Shown piece by piece: positions 39,043 through 47,689 of a stretch of DNA of 64,000 nucleotides (position 1 is the first letter of the stretch; every line of letters begins with the position of its first letter). Origin of the DNA: Streptococcus mitis SK579 (GTDB taxonomy: Bacteria; Bacillota; Bacilli; Lactobacillales; Streptococcaceae); contig NZ_AJJL01000051.1 of assembly GCF_000257905.1 (NCBI RefSeq), forward strand, positions 1-64,000, read 5' to 3'. A program made the position numbers and the translations under genes. The notes below the pieces were generated by a model. The model saw only the letters and a program-made list of their open reading frames with translations. It searched no databases and was not told the origin of the DNA.

Positions 39043-39531
39043 CTATTCACCACTCTCTAGTTCATCCATATCTTGTTCAAACTTTTTCTGAGCCCATTCT
39101 CCATAGCTCTTAAGACCAAGATTGCCAATAAAGACACAGGGAAGGTAAATGACATAAGTAATTGCCCAAGCAGATAGGTATTTAACGTTCAAAGGATTGT
39201 GCTGATAAATTTCTATGTTGAATTGATAATTCTGCAACATCAAAAGAGCCGTAATAGCCAAGGTTAGGAAAAAACAACCCAAAATCGTAAAATGAAAACG
39301 ACTATAGTAGTTCACACCCAAATCTCGAGCACGGCCGAAAAAGTAAAAAGTTCCAATAATGATAATGATGAGAATCATTCTCGGATTAAAAAGACTTGGT
39401 GCTAATACTGCAATCATATAAGATAAAATCAAGAAAGCTATAGAGATATAGAAACTTTCAGCCCCCGCTTTATTGATCAGTTGTTCTTCTCTTTCGTCTA
39501 GTAATTGATAATAAAAAAATCTATTTTTCAT
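39043..39531 (-). CDS. membrane protein of the XRE operon (second)
   Basis: A 162-residue protein with four likely membrane helices (about 29-46, 50-65, 80-100, 123-142) and an acidic tail. No family recognised. Its N-terminus (MKNRFFYYQLLDEREEQLIN) parallels that of the upstream gene (MKNR...DERTEKL), suggesting paralogues. Its ATG is embedded in the last codons of the upstream gene (11-base overlap), with GGAGGAAGA acting as SD. Confidence 0.82.
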   Translation of the reverse strand: MKNRFFYYQLLDEREEQLINKAGAESFYISIAFLILSYMIAVLAPSLFNPRMILIIIIIGTFYFFGRARDLGVNYYSRFHFTILGCFFLTLAITALLMLQNYQFNIEIYQHNPLNVKYLSAWAITYVIYLPCVFIGNLGLKSYGEWAQKKFEQDMDELESGE

Positions 39532-39994
39532 CTTCTTCCTCCCAAACTTGCTGATTTCTGCGATTCAAGTATAGGATAACTCGGTCCATAGAATAACTCC
39601 CAACGAGATAGATGATAACTGCTAGAACCACTTTTAGGGAGTACTTCCAAGTCAATAGATTGACCAGTTCCTCGCGATTTCCTACGATATCAATCAATAA
39701 AATCACTATAGAAAATCCCAAAGCAGATAAAATTCTTTCTTTTCCAGTATTCTCAACAATATCTCGAATATCAATTCCTACATACATGCGGCGAATAATG
39801 GCATACAAACCGACTCCAATCAATAAAAGTAATTCTGGTAAATAGGATAGAAGCGTTAAATTAAAAATATAAACTTTGGCAAAAATTTCCAGTGCCAAAA
39901 ATAGGTACATACCCAAGAGAATTTCTCCTGAAATATTTCCATCCAATTTTTCCGTACGTTCATCTTTGATCACAAGTTTTTTTCTATTTTTCAT
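39521..39994 (-). CDS. membrane protein of the XRE operon (first)
   Basis: A 157-residue protein with about four membrane helices (about 23-40, 46-64, 88-107, 118-138) and a C-terminus QVWEEEDEK almost identical to that of the XRE regulator (LFWEEEDEK). It overlaps the regulator by 11 bases. Function not recognised; XRE plus small membrane proteins recall self-regulated pairs in which the membrane protein sequesters or is controlled by the regulator, but this is inference. Confidence 0.82.
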   Translation of the reverse strand: MKNRKKLVIKDERTEKLDGNISGEILLGMYLFLALEIFAKVYIFNLTLLSYLPELLLLIGVGLYAIIRRMYVGIDIRDIVENTGKERILSALGFSIVILLIDIVGNREELVNLLTWKYSLKVVLAVIIYLVGSYSMDRVILYLNRRNQQVWEEEDEK

Positions 39995-40193
39995 CTTCTT
40001 CCTCCCAAAATAGTTGGTCTAACGTTTTGCCTAAGCATCTGCATATGGACTGACAGAGCGAGAGACTAGGATTATATTTCCCTGCTTCTATCAAGCCGAT
40101 AGTCTGCCTCGTAACACCCACAGCTTCTGCCAAATCACCTTGTGTCATATCAAGCTCCACACGAGCTAGTTTTAACTTTAAATTTTTAGCCAC
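39984..40193 (-). CDS. XRE-family regulator (small Cro/CI-type)
   Basis: A GTG start at 40193 gives a 69-residue protein (MAKNLKLKLARVELDMTQGD...). The GTG lies 6 bases after a perfect SD (AAGGAGG); an in-frame ATG at 40199 directly abuts the SD and is unlikely. The HTH TQGDLAEAVGVTRQTIGLIE fills the middle and a single domain is present, as in the YozG/Cro-like regulators. It leads a three-gene operon with two membrane proteins, each translationally overlapping. Confidence 0.85.
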   Translation of the reverse strand: MAKNLKLKLARVELDMTQGDLAEAVGVTRQTIGLIEAGKYNPSLSLCQSICRCLGKTLDQLFWEEEDEK

Positions 40194-40241
40194 TAGCATC
40201 CTCCTTCTATTTTTTAAAAAGTTGCGCTTCTTTTCAAAAAT

Positions 40242-40269
40242 ATTATACCATATATCTAACTTAATGCAA
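40242..40269 (-). promoter_or_regulatory. promoter of the XRE operon
   Basis: -35 TTGCAT (40264-40269), 16-bp spacer, -10 TATAAT (40242-40247) with extended TGG. Confidence 0.75.
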
Positions 40270-40307
40270 TATATAAATGTCATTTTGTAATATTTTATTA
40301 ATAAAAA

Positions 40308-40336
40308 ACTCTCTATCATCTTACATGATAAAGAGT
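40308..40336 (-). terminator. terminator of the GNAT gene upstream of the XRE operon
   Basis: Stem ACTCTCTATCAT (40308-40319) / ATGATAAAGAGT (40325-40336) with one mismatch, followed by six T on the minus strand. Confidence 0.82.
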
Positions 40337-40390
40337 ATTCGTTCTTTTTTCTACTTAGCTTAGCTCCTCTTCAAAGTAAAGAAGTCTAGG

Positions 40391-40801
40391 TCACAAATCC
40401 TTTTGATAATAATATCTTTGGCCAATGTAGGGATAGTCTTGTAAGGTAAAGACTTCCTTGTAGCCATGCCTTTTATAAAAATCTGGAGCTTGAAACTGGT
40501 AAGTATTGACAAAAGCAAAACGACAGTTTCGATTCTTAGCTTCAGTTTCTGCTTGCTGCAATAGGTTTGAACCGACTCCTTGCCCTCTCAGTTCTTCTTT
40601 TACAAATAAATACTCGATTTCTAGCCAATTTCCAAAAGTCTCTGCTATCAAACCTGCCAGGAGATTGCCCTTTTCATCTTCGACATAAAGATTAAGTGGC
40701 TCACTTTCAGCCTCTTCTCTTTTTGAACGGTTATAAGCACGAATCAGATTCCCTATTTCTTGTGATTTATGGGATTCCTTATTTTCCAATCTAAAATACA
40801 T
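40391..40801 (-). CDS. GNAT-family acetyltransferase
   Basis: A 136-residue GNAT protein with the acetyl-CoA motif FVKEELRGQGVGSNLL and a C-terminal FYKRHGYKEV segment. The substrate is unknown. An SD (GAGGAGG) and a full-consensus promoter lie upstream; it is monocistronic. Confidence 0.88.
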   Translation of the reverse strand: MYFRLENKESHKSQEIGNLIRAYNRSKREEAESEPLNLYVEDEKGNLLAGLIAETFGNWLEIEYLFVKEELRGQGVGSNLLQQAETEAKNRNCRFAFVNTYQFQAPDFYKRHGYKEVFTLQDYPYIGQRYYYQKDL

Positions 40802-40831
40802 CTAAACCTCCTCGAAAACTGATACAGCTTG

Positions 40832-40860
40832 ATTATAGTCTTATTTCAATAGACTGTCAA
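40832..40860 (-). promoter_or_regulatory. consensus promoter of the GNAT gene
   Basis: -35 TTGACA (40855-40860), 17-bp spacer, -10 TATAAT (40832-40837): a perfect sigma-A promoter. Confidence 0.85.
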
Positions 40861-40866
40861 ACTAGC

Positions 40867-40894
40867 AAAAACCCACCAACCTGAGTTGATGAGT
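40867..40894 (-). terminator. terminator of the amino acid permease gene
   Basis: Stem ACCCACCAAC (40871-40880) / GTTGATGAGT (40885-40894) with G-U pairs, followed on the minus strand by four to five T. Confidence 0.7.
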
Positions 40895-40901
40895 CCTTAA
40901 G

Positions 40902-42266
40902 CTATTTTCTAAATTTCCACTGGCTATAAATACCAAAACCGATAATCCAGATAGCTGATCCGATTGCTCCTACAAATGTAGACTCTTGTAAAAAGAGGGT
41001 CACAAAGACAAAGGCAAAGAAGAGCATGGTTAAAGGATTTAGGAAACGATAATGGGGCATGAGATAACCATCTGCCATAAAGTCTGGTGACTTGCGGTAT
41101 TTAAGGTGAGCCACCATAATCAAGATATAAATGGCGATATAGACACCTGATGATGATGCCGTAATCAAGGCAAAGGCATCCGAAACTCCTGGCAAGACGT
41201 TGATAAAGGCTGCTAGGGCAATCAAAACCGCTGAAGCAATGATGGCATTTTGTGGCACATTATGACGAGAAAGGGTATCTGCCTTGATTGCTTTTAGGAA
41301 TGGATTTGGCGAATCATGAGCAATCTGGTACAAATGACGACCTGTTGAATAAAGGGTTGAGTTAAGAGCAGATGCTGCTGACGTCAAAACGACAAAGTTA
41401 ATCAAGGCAGCTGCCCACTTGACACCTGCCAATTCAAATACTGTAACAAAGGGAGAATCAGCTGAAGCAAGTTCACGCCATGGAATAATAGACATAATGG
41501 CCAAAAGAGCTCCACCATAGAAAAAGACGATTCGTAGAGGAATTTCCTTAACGGCTTTTGGCAAAACCTGGCGTGGATTTTTTGTTTCTGAAGTCGTTAC
41601 CCCGATAAACTCAATCATGAGGTAGGCAAAGAAAACCATCTGGAAAGCCATAACAAAGTTCACTCCACCATTTGGGAAGAGAGAGAAATTGTCGGCAATA
41701 TTAGCTAAACTTGCTACTCCATGAGGCGTTTTAAAGCCTGTCAAGACCATAAAGACTCCTGTGGCGATCATGGCTAAAATAGCCACAATCTTGACCATAG
41801 CAAACCAAAATTCAACTTCCCCAAAGAGTTTCACCGCAATCAAATTGACCAAGGCTAGAATGGTCAAAAATCCAATCTCAATCATCCAACTTGGCCAGCT
41901 AGGGAACCAGAACTGAACATAGTGAGCGATAGCTGTGATTTCCGCCATACCGATAAAGACAACGGATAGCCAGTAAGACCAGACTGAAAAATATCCCCAG
42001 CCCTTACCCAAATGGCGCGTGATAAAGTTGATAAAGGTGTGTTGCTCAGGGTCTTGGTAGAGCATTTCCCCAACCGCACGCATCATGAGGAACATAAAAG
42101 CCCCAGTAATCATATAAATCAGTACAATGGAAGGACCTGTTAGGCTGATAGAGCGACCTGCTCCCAAAAAGAGCCCTGTTCCGATTGTTCCAGCAATGGC
42201 CATAACCTGCACGTGACGATTAGTCAGACCACGCTCCATCTTATTTTTTTTCTTCTTTGAACTCAT
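40902..42266 (-). CDS. amino acid permease (APC/AAT family)
   Basis: The 454-residue protein has 12 predicted membrane helices and the AAT-family N-terminal motif AIAGTIGTGLFLGAG, RAVGEMLYQDPEQHTF and VTTSETKNPRQVLPKA. This subgroup imports neutral or aromatic amino acids, D-alanine, serine or GABA with protons; the exact substrate cannot be told. It follows the greA terminator, with SD GGAG before ATG. It has no metabolic neighbour that hints at substrate. Confidence 0.9.
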   Translation of the reverse strand: MSSKKKKNKMERGLTNRHVQVMAIAGTIGTGLFLGAGRSISLTGPSIVLIYMITGAFMFLMMRAVGEMLYQDPEQHTFINFITRHLGKGWGYFSVWSYWLSVVFIGMAEITAIAHYVQFWFPSWPSWMIEIGFLTILALVNLIAVKLFGEVEFWFAMVKIVAILAMIATGVFMVLTGFKTPHGVASLANIADNFSLFPNGGVNFVMAFQMVFFAYLMIEFIGVTTSETKNPRQVLPKAVKEIPLRIVFFYGGALLAIMSIIPWRELASADSPFVTVFELAGVKWAAALINFVVLTSAASALNSTLYSTGRHLYQIAHDSPNPFLKAIKADTLSRHNVPQNAIIASAVLIALAAFINVLPGVSDAFALITASSSGVYIAIYILIMVAHLKYRKSPDFMADGYLMPHYRFLNPLTMLFFAFVFVTLFLQESTFVGAIGSAIWIIGFGIYSQWKFRK

Positions 42267-42292
42267 AACGTCTCCAATTCAATTTAAAATGG

Positions 42293-42331
42293 AAAAAGGA
42301 GTGAGTGAAGCGCACTGCCTCCCCACTCCTT
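42293..42331 (-). terminator. terminator of greA
   Basis: GGAGTG / CACTCC stem with extra pairing in between, followed on the minus strand by a T run, between greA and the permease. Confidence 0.75.
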
Positions 42332-42342
42332 TTTTTCTGTTT

Positions 42343-42825
42343 TTAGGCTGTTTTTTCAACCTTCAAGATTTTTACATCATAGCTACCAACAGGTGTTTCA
42401 ATGGTTGCTATATCACCTGTTTTCTTACCAATCAAGGCTTGTCCAATTGGGCTTTCATTTGAAACCTTACCTGCAAAGGCATCTGCACCCGCTGAACCTA
42501 CGATAATATAAACTTCTTCTTCGTCCTCACCAATTTCTTGGATAGTAACTGTTTTACCAATCGCTACTTCATCTTGAGCAACTGAATCGCTATTGACGAT
42601 TTCAGCATAGCGAATTTTTGTTTCCAAGCTAGAGATTTGTCCTTCGACAAAGGCTTGTTCATCCTTAGCTGCTTCATATTCACTGTTTTCAGAAAGGTCA
42701 CCGTATGAACGGGCAATCTTAATGCGTTCTACCACTTCTGGACGGCGGACCAATTTCAATTCTTCTAATTCTTTTTCAAGTTTTTCCTTTTCCGCTAGGG
42801 TCATAGGATATGTTTTTTCTGCCAT
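42343..42825 (-). CDS. greA: transcript cleavage factor GreA
   Basis: From ATG 42825 the protein has the normal 160 residues. The N-terminal coiled coil carries the tip acidic residues in [20 protein letters not shown] and the C-terminal FKBP-like domain ends in [12 protein letters not shown]. GreA enters the RNA polymerase secondary channel and releases backtracked complexes. It lies 52 bases downstream of mltG with a terminator hairpin between them. Confidence 0.97.
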   Translation of the reverse strand: MAEKTYPMTLAEKEKLEKELEELKLVRRPEVVERIKIARSYGDLSENSEYEAAKDEQAFVEGQISSLETKIRYAEIVNSDSVAQDEVAIGKTVTIQEIGEDEEEVYIIVGSAGADAFAGKVSNESPIGQALIGKKTGDIATIETPVGSYDVKILKVEKTA

Positions 42826-42860
42826 TTTTCTCAACTTTCTTCTAATGATATTCTCTAAAG

Positions 42861-42888
42861 AAAATTATGTGAAGCATCACATAATTTT
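42861..42888 (-). terminator. hairpin terminator between mltG and greA
   Basis: An 11-bp perfect stem (AAAATTATGTG / CACATAATTTT) with a 6-nt loop and a T-rich tail on the minus strand, right at the mltG stop. No clear greA promoter is seen downstream, so partial read-through is likely. Confidence 0.75.
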
Positions 42889-44629
42889 AGTTTGTTTGGT
42901 TTAACTTGCTATTGACATGTTCAGCGACATTACGATCATGCTCCTCCTGAGTAGCAGCATAATAGACCTTGCCATCTGTAACATTAGCTACAAAGTATAA
43001 GTTATCACTCTTAGTCTGATTAATACTTGCCTCAATGGCATCCAAACTTGGACTATCTACTGGACCTGGCATCAAACCAGCTTTCGTATAAACATTATAC
43101 GGTGAATTAATTGTCGTATCAATTCCAGCATCATCAGCAAGACTAATCTTCTGACCAAGTTTGCCTTGGGCATACAAGATGGCAATATTGCTTTGAAGTG
43201 GCATACCAAGATTCAAGCGATTGTAGAATACACCTGCAATCAACTTACGATCTTCAGTCTTAGCACCTTCTTTTTCAACTAGTGAAGCAATCGTCAACAA
43301 TTCATTGACTGTCAAATTTTTAGACTTAATCGCACTATAATGAGGTGCCAAAGTCTTGTCCATAGTTGCAAGCATCTCATCAATCAAGCTTTCAATAGTT
43401 GTGCTTTCCTTGATAGAGTAAGTAGCTGGGAAGAGGAAACCTTCTAAACGATAACGAACGCCACTTTCCTTTGTAGGCAAGCTTTCAAGTAGACTAGGAT
43501 ATTTGGCAACTTCTTGGCTGATAAAGTTCTCATCTTGAACTTTAGACAAGAAAGCATCCGCTGTCAAAGGTTCTTTAAATTCACCTTGCAATTGACCTAC
43601 TGCTTGTGCAATTTGATCAATCGTATAACCTTCTGGAATTGTTAAACTCGCAAGCGCAGGTTCTTGAGCTTCAGCTGTTCCACCTTTTTGTAGTTCGTGG
43701 ATGATATCTTCTGTACTCATACTCTTTTGCAAATTGTAATAGCCAGACTTCAAATCTGAATAATTTTTATATTTCGCATAAAAAGCAAAAATCACTCCGT
43801 GTTTAATCAAGCCAGACTTTTCAAGAGTTGAACCAATTGTTTGAACATTGGCTCCTTCTGGGATTTGCACTGTCACATATTGTTTAGATGAAGCATCCAC
43901 AGGCTGTAAAGATGACTGAACATACTGATAACCGAAGTAACCACCTGCTGAAATCAAACCTAGGAAAATCAGCAGAGAAATGAAGAAGGCCTTGAATCCT
44001 GATTTTTTCTTCTTAGTAGGCTGAACTGTCTCACGACGTCTACGAAGTGGTGTTGCAGGCATTTCTTCTACAGCTTTCTTTTCTACTACTGGTTTTGAAG
44101 TAGGAACTTCTCTTTTTACCTCTCTCTGACCTTCTGTCTTATAAGAAACAGCTACCCTTGTTGGGATTTCATTAAATTCCTTCTCTACGTTTCTAGGACT
44201 AACAGGTCCTGGAGTTGGTCTTGATACTCCTTCCGCTGATGGAGTAGAAGGTCCTTCTTGACTCGGGTGACTAGGAGTAAGTGAAGCTTGTCTTGCAGCC
44301 TCTTCTGCTGGAGAAGAAGGAACATCTTGACTTGGATGGCTTGGAACAGTAAGAGTTTCTCTTTTTATCTCATCTGATGGAGAAGCTGGTAAATCTTGGC
44401 TGGGGTGAGTCGGCACGGTAGGAGCGTTTCTCATAATATCCTCTACAGCTGATAGAGAATCTTCCATCAAATCTTCTATTGACTGATCATTTTTAGAAGA
44501 AAGTTGGGGTTTTATTGAAGCTAAATTAACTTCTTCCTGATCTTCTTCATGTTTTTTAACTCGTTCTAAATCACGTAAAATCTGCTCTTTAAAGCTTAAT
44601 TTTTCGTCTTCTCTTGATTTTTCACTCAA
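42887..44629 (-). CDS. mltG: endolytic peptidoglycan transglycosylase MltG
   Basis: The 580-residue protein starts at TTG (44629), 8 bases after a strong SD (GAGGAGG). It has a long cytoplasmic N-terminus with three proline-rich repeats of about 21 residues (around 70-135; TVPSHPSQDVPSSPAEE type), one membrane helix (about 211-232), a LysM-like segment and the YceG catalytic domain with the Glu motif ASLVEKEGAKTEDR (about 448-461). MltG cuts new glycan strands and in pneumococcus acts in peripheral wall growth. A promoter lies in the terminator of the preceding gene. Confidence 0.95.
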   Translation of the reverse strand: MSEKSREDEKLSFKEQILRDLERVKKHEEDQEEVNLASIKPQLSSKNDQSIEDLMEDSLSAVEDIMRNAPTVPTHPSQDLPASPSDEIKRETLTVPSHPSQDVPSSPAEEAARQASLTPSHPSQEGPSTPSAEGVSRPTPGPVSPRNVEKEFNEIPTRVAVSYKTEGQREVKREVPTSKPVVEKKAVEEMPATPLRRRRETVQPTKKKKSGFKAFFISLLIFLGLISAGGYFGYQYVQSSLQPVDASSKQYVTVQIPEGANVQTIGSTLEKSGLIKHGVIFAFYAKYKNYSDLKSGYYNLQKSMSTEDIIHELQKGGTAEAQEPALASLTIPEGYTIDQIAQAVGQLQGEFKEPLTADAFLSKVQDENFISQEVAKYPSLLESLPTKESGVRYRLEGFLFPATYSIKESTTIESLIDEMLATMDKTLAPHYSAIKSKNLTVNELLTIASLVEKEGAKTEDRKLIAGVFYNRLNLGMPLQSNIAILYAQGKLGQKISLADDAGIDTTINSPYNVYTKAGLMPGPVDSPSLDAIEASINQTKSDNLYFVANVTDGKVYYAATQEEHDRNVAEHVNSKLNQTN

Positions 44630-44660
44630 AAGTTTTTCCTCCTCGTTGACAATCCATAAT

Positions 44661-44689
44661 ATTATATCTTAAAAACGAAAGAAAAGCAA
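44661..44689 (-). promoter_or_regulatory. mltG promoter
   Basis: -35 TTGCTT (44684-44689), 17-bp spacer, -10 TATAAT (44661-44666). The -35 lies inside the terminator stem of the acetyltransferase gene. Confidence 0.7.
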
Positions 44690-44704
44690 CCTAGCATGCT
44701 TTTC
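44671..44704 (-). terminator. terminator of the murC-acetyltransferase operon
   Basis: Stem GAAAAGC (44681-44687) / GCTTTTC (44698-44704), followed on the minus strand by TTTCGTTTTT. Confidence 0.75.
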
Positions 44705-44708
44705 TAGC

Positions 44709-45203
44709 TTATTTTTTACCTTCCCAGACCATATCATACCAAGTTTCCCCTGCAAAGGTTGACTGGGACAAGCCTTCGTTGACAAATCCTTGCTTTTCAT
44801 AGTAGGCGATGAGATAGTCATGACAGGTTAGGTTAATGCCTTCTCTTTCGTGTTCAAGAGCCAGCTCTTTCAAAGCTGTTAGCAATTTCTGACCAAGTCC
44901 GAATCCCTGTGCCTCCTTGGCAATAGACAGACAGGTCACAGAGATATAGCCACCAGACTCATGACTATGGTCTTCTATCTCTTCTGTAAAAGACTGGTCT
45001 TGCAGATGGCGGTGCGGTCCAACTGGCCCTTCTATGTAACCAATAACCTCCGCCTCTTTTTCTGCGACTAGAAAGCTGGTTTGAATTCCTCGTAAATGCG
45101 CTTCAAACACTGAGCGAGGAATGGCCTCTTCAACCGAGAAATTTTCTAGTTCAATCTCAACGATACGATCTAAATCTTCTAATCTTGCTGGTCTAATTTT
45201 CAT
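44709..45203 (-). CDS. GNAT-family acetyltransferase (second after murC)
   Basis: A 164-residue GNAT protein: ISVTCLSIAKEAQGFGLGQKLL is the acetyl-CoA site and HDYLIAYYEKQGFVNEG the C-terminal helix. The N-terminal IRPARLEDLDRIVEIE is typical. It resembles arylalkylamine N-acetyltransferase-like proteins of Gram-positives, but the substrate is unknown. It lies 10 bases after a related GNAT gene, suggesting an old tandem duplication. SD AGAGGAGG. Confidence 0.88.
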   Translation of the reverse strand: MKIRPARLEDLDRIVEIELENFSVEEAIPRSVFEAHLRGIQTSFLVAEKEAEVIGYIEGPVGPHRHLQDQSFTEEIEDHSHESGGYISVTCLSIAKEAQGFGLGQKLLTALKELALEHEREGINLTCHDYLIAYYEKQGFVNEGLSQSTFAGETWYDMVWEGKK

Positions 45204-45213
45204 TGTGCCTCCT

Positions 45214-45666
45214 CTAAAAGAGATTAAACCAAATCATACTAAAGCCTTGACTAGCTGCACCTAGCGAATCTGTTTCTTCTACATCGACAAAACCGTTCAT
45301 TTCAAAATAGGAAAGCAGCTCATCCGGACTATTCAAACGAATACCTCTGTATTCCAGCTCCACTGCCGCATCTTTCAAAGCCGCAAGAAGAAGCGTTCCC
45401 AAGCCCTGTCTCTGATGGTCAGCCTCGATGACTAAAGAATGTATTTCTAGACATTGCGGATTGTGGGGATGAGGACTTCCTAGAACATAGCCCAGAAGTT
45501 GATTTTCATCCCTAGCTAGAAGAAAGGTATCCGCAGACTTACGGATACTTTCTTCTAAGATATGGGAAGGTTGCTGCTTTTCTATCGGAAAAGACGAGGC
45601 CTGCAGTGTCTCTATCTCAGGCAAATCAGACTTACTTGCCTGAATAATCTTAATTGGAATTTCCAT
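45214..45666 (-). CDS. GNAT-family acetyltransferase (first after murC)
   Basis: A 150-residue GNAT protein with EIHSLVIEADHQRQGLGTLLL as acetyl-CoA motif and YFEMNGFVDVEE near the end. It follows murC by 9 bases and precedes another GNAT gene by 10. The SD is weak, so coupling to murC is likely. Substrate unknown. Confidence 0.88.
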   Translation of the reverse strand: MEIPIKIIQASKSDLPEIETLQASSFPIEKQQPSHILEESIRKSADTFLLARDENQLLGYVLGSPHPHNPQCLEIHSLVIEADHQRQGLGTLLLAALKDAAVELEYRGIRLNSPDELLSYFEMNGFVDVEETDSLGAASQGFSMIWFNLF

Positions 45667-45675
45667 GTGAATAGC

Positions 45676-47010
45676 CTATTGAACATTACTTGTCAAATTA
45701 GACAAGAGACGCTCAAATGAGTATTCATAGGTTTGAATGTCTCCTGCTCCCATAAAAACATAGACAGCATTATCATGGTCTAGGAGTGGAGAAACATTTT
45801 CAACAGTGATCACTTGGTGTTTCTTATTGATTTTATTGGCTAGGTCTTCTACCTTAACATCACCATGGTCCACTTCACGAGCTGACCCATAAATTTGTGC
45901 TAGGTAAACAGCATCCGCTTGGTTCAAAGCGTGGGCAAAGTCGTCCAACAAGGCAATGGTTCTTGTAAAAGTATGCGGTTGGAAGACTGCTACAATTTCC
46001 TTGCTTGGGTATTTCTGACGAGCCGCATCCAAGGTTGCAATGATTTCTGTTGGATGGTGGGCAAAGTCGTCGATAATAACTGTGTCATTGACAATTTTCT
46101 CAGTGAAACGACGCTTAACACCAGCAAATGTTTTCAGGTGCTCACGCACCAAGTTCAAATCAAATCCTGCTGTGTAAAGAAGACCAATAACGGCAGTCGC
46201 ATTCATGATATTGTGACGACCAAAGGTTGGGATATGGAATTGACCCAATTCTTGTCCACGGAAATGAACGGTGAAGGTTGAACCAGTTGTTGAACGAAGA
46301 AGATCGCTAGCTACAAAGTCATTGCCTTCAGCTTCAAAACCATAATAATAAATCGGAGCATTGGCTGTAATTTTACGCAATTCTGCATCTTCACCATAGA
46401 CAAAAAGACCCTTGGTAATTTGTTTGGCATAGTCATTAAAGGCATTGAAAACATCCTCTAGACTTGTGAAATAGTCTGGATGGTCAAAGTCAATGTTAGT
46501 GATAATAGAGTATTCTGGATGGTAAGGCATAAAGTGACGCTCATATTCGTCAGATTCAAAGACAAAATATTTGGCATTGGCCGAACCACGACCTGTTCCA
46601 TCTCCAATCAAGAAGCTGGTGTCTGTGATGTGAGACAAGACATGAGATAACATACCTGTCGTTGAAGTTTTTCCATGTGCTCCTGCTACTCCCATGCTAA
46701 CAAAGTCACGCATAAAGCTACCAAGGAACTCATGATAACGTTTGTAACTGATGCCATTTTGGTCTGCATAGGCAATTTCGACGTTGTTATCTGGACGGAA
46801 GGCATTTCCAGCGATAATTTCCATATCACCGTCTAGATTCTTTTCATCAAAAGGAAGAATGGTAATTCCTGCCTGCTCAAGACCACGTTGAGTAAAGTAG
46901 TACTTTTCAACATCTGATCCCTGTACCTTATGACCCATTTGGTGCAACATCAAGGCCAAGGCACTCATCCCTGATCCCTTAATTCCGATAAAATGATATG
47001 TCTTTGACAT
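45676..47010 (-). CDS. murC: UDP-MurNAc:L-alanine ligase MurC
   Basis: The 444-residue ligase has the N-terminal [14 protein letters not shown] loop, the P-loop [13 protein letters not shown] (about 108-120), the central [10 protein letters not shown] and the C-terminal [10 protein letters not shown] motif. It adds L-alanine to UDP-MurNAc, the first peptide-stem step. It lies 10 bases after a hypothetical gene and is followed by two acetyltransferase genes in one operon. Confidence 0.97.
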   Translation of the reverse strand: MSKTYHFIGIKGSGMSALALMLHQMGHKVQGSDVEKYYFTQRGLEQAGITILPFDEKNLDGDMEIIAGNAFRPDNNVEIAYADQNGISYKRYHEFLGSFMRDFVSMGVAGAHGKTSTTGMLSHVLSHITDTSFLIGDGTGRGSANAKYFVFESDEYERHFMPYHPEYSIITNIDFDHPDYFTSLEDVFNAFNDYAKQITKGLFVYGEDAELRKITANAPIYYYGFEAEGNDFVASDLLRSTTGSTFTVHFRGQELGQFHIPTFGRHNIMNATAVIGLLYTAGFDLNLVREHLKTFAGVKRRFTEKIVNDTVIIDDFAHHPTEIIATLDAARQKYPSKEIVAVFQPHTFTRTIALLDDFAHALNQADAVYLAQIYGSAREVDHGDVKVEDLANKINKKHQVITVENVSPLLDHDNAVYVFMGAGDIQTYEYSFERLLSNLTSNVQ

Positions 47011-47020
47011 GTTTCCTCCC

Positions 47021-47638
47021 CTATTCTGTAATTCTGGTCAGATTCAACTCTTGGGCAACCCGACGTTCTTGTTCTGTTTGTTTACTTTTTTTATTGTAGA
47101 TTTGGCTCTTCTTTAGAAAATCATAGTTGTTTTTCTTTGGGCCTGAAGTTTCTTTTGGCTCAGCTTGAGTCGAAATATTGCTCACTTCTTCCGCCAAGAT
47201 GTAATGAGACTGGGTCAATTTTTGACTATATTTGACAAATTCACCAGGATTTTCCTTTTGGAAAGGCGCGGTAGGTTGATTGCCCTTTCTAACTAGACTT
47301 GGCTGAGAATGGCGTCTTGTAGGAGTGATATCCTTAGTAAGATAGCTTGCCGAGCGTTTCTTTTTCAAATCCGCACGCGCTTCTTCACGCGCCACCTCCG
47401 CATAGCTCTTTCCTTCTTTTTTTACCCCTAAAGGAGCCTTTTTAGGTTTCTCTACTTGCTTTTCAATCGGTTTGACTGGTGTTTCTTCAGCAATAGGAGC
47501 CCATTCTAAATAATTTTTATCTCGATACTCACCCTTGATATTACTGATCAGATCAGACTCATCATAGAGATTCATGACTGGCATTTCAGTCAACATGACC
47601 TCGTCATCTGACACCAATGGAAATCGTTCTTGTTTCAT
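47021..47638 (-). CDS. conserved hypothetical basic protein upstream of murC
   Basis: A 205-residue protein without signal or membrane segment. It begins [20 protein letters not shown], then is rich in Lys, Glu, Pro and Ser and likely disordered ([31 protein letters not shown]), with a short C-terminal helix ([17 protein letters not shown]). I recognise no domain. Being first in the murC operon, it may be linked to wall synthesis or division, but that is context only. Confidence 0.82.
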   Translation of the reverse strand: MKQERFPLVSDDEVMLTEMPVMNLYDESDLISNIKGEYRDKNYLEWAPIAEETPVKPIEKQVEKPKKAPLGVKKEGKSYAEVAREEARADLKKKRSASYLTKDITPTRRHSQPSLVRKGNQPTAPFQKENPGEFVKYSQKLTQSHYILAEEVSNISTQAEPKETSGPKKNNYDFLKKSQIYNKKSKQTEQERRVAQELNLTRITE

Positions 47639-47661
47639 TTTCTATTTCCTTTCAACACTTC

Positions 47662-47689
47662 ATTATAGCGTATTGTCTTGATTTTTCAA
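47662..47689 (-). promoter_or_regulatory. promoter of the murC operon
   Basis: -35 TTGAAA (47684-47689, inside the helicase stop region), 16-bp spacer, -10 TATAAT (47662-47667). Confidence 0.7.

Noticed and set aside
39043..40193. XRE plus membrane proteins as a toxin-antitoxin system
   Set aside because: The membrane proteins are too long and multi-helical for typical type I/II toxins and no toxin fold is visible; kept only as an unexplained operon.
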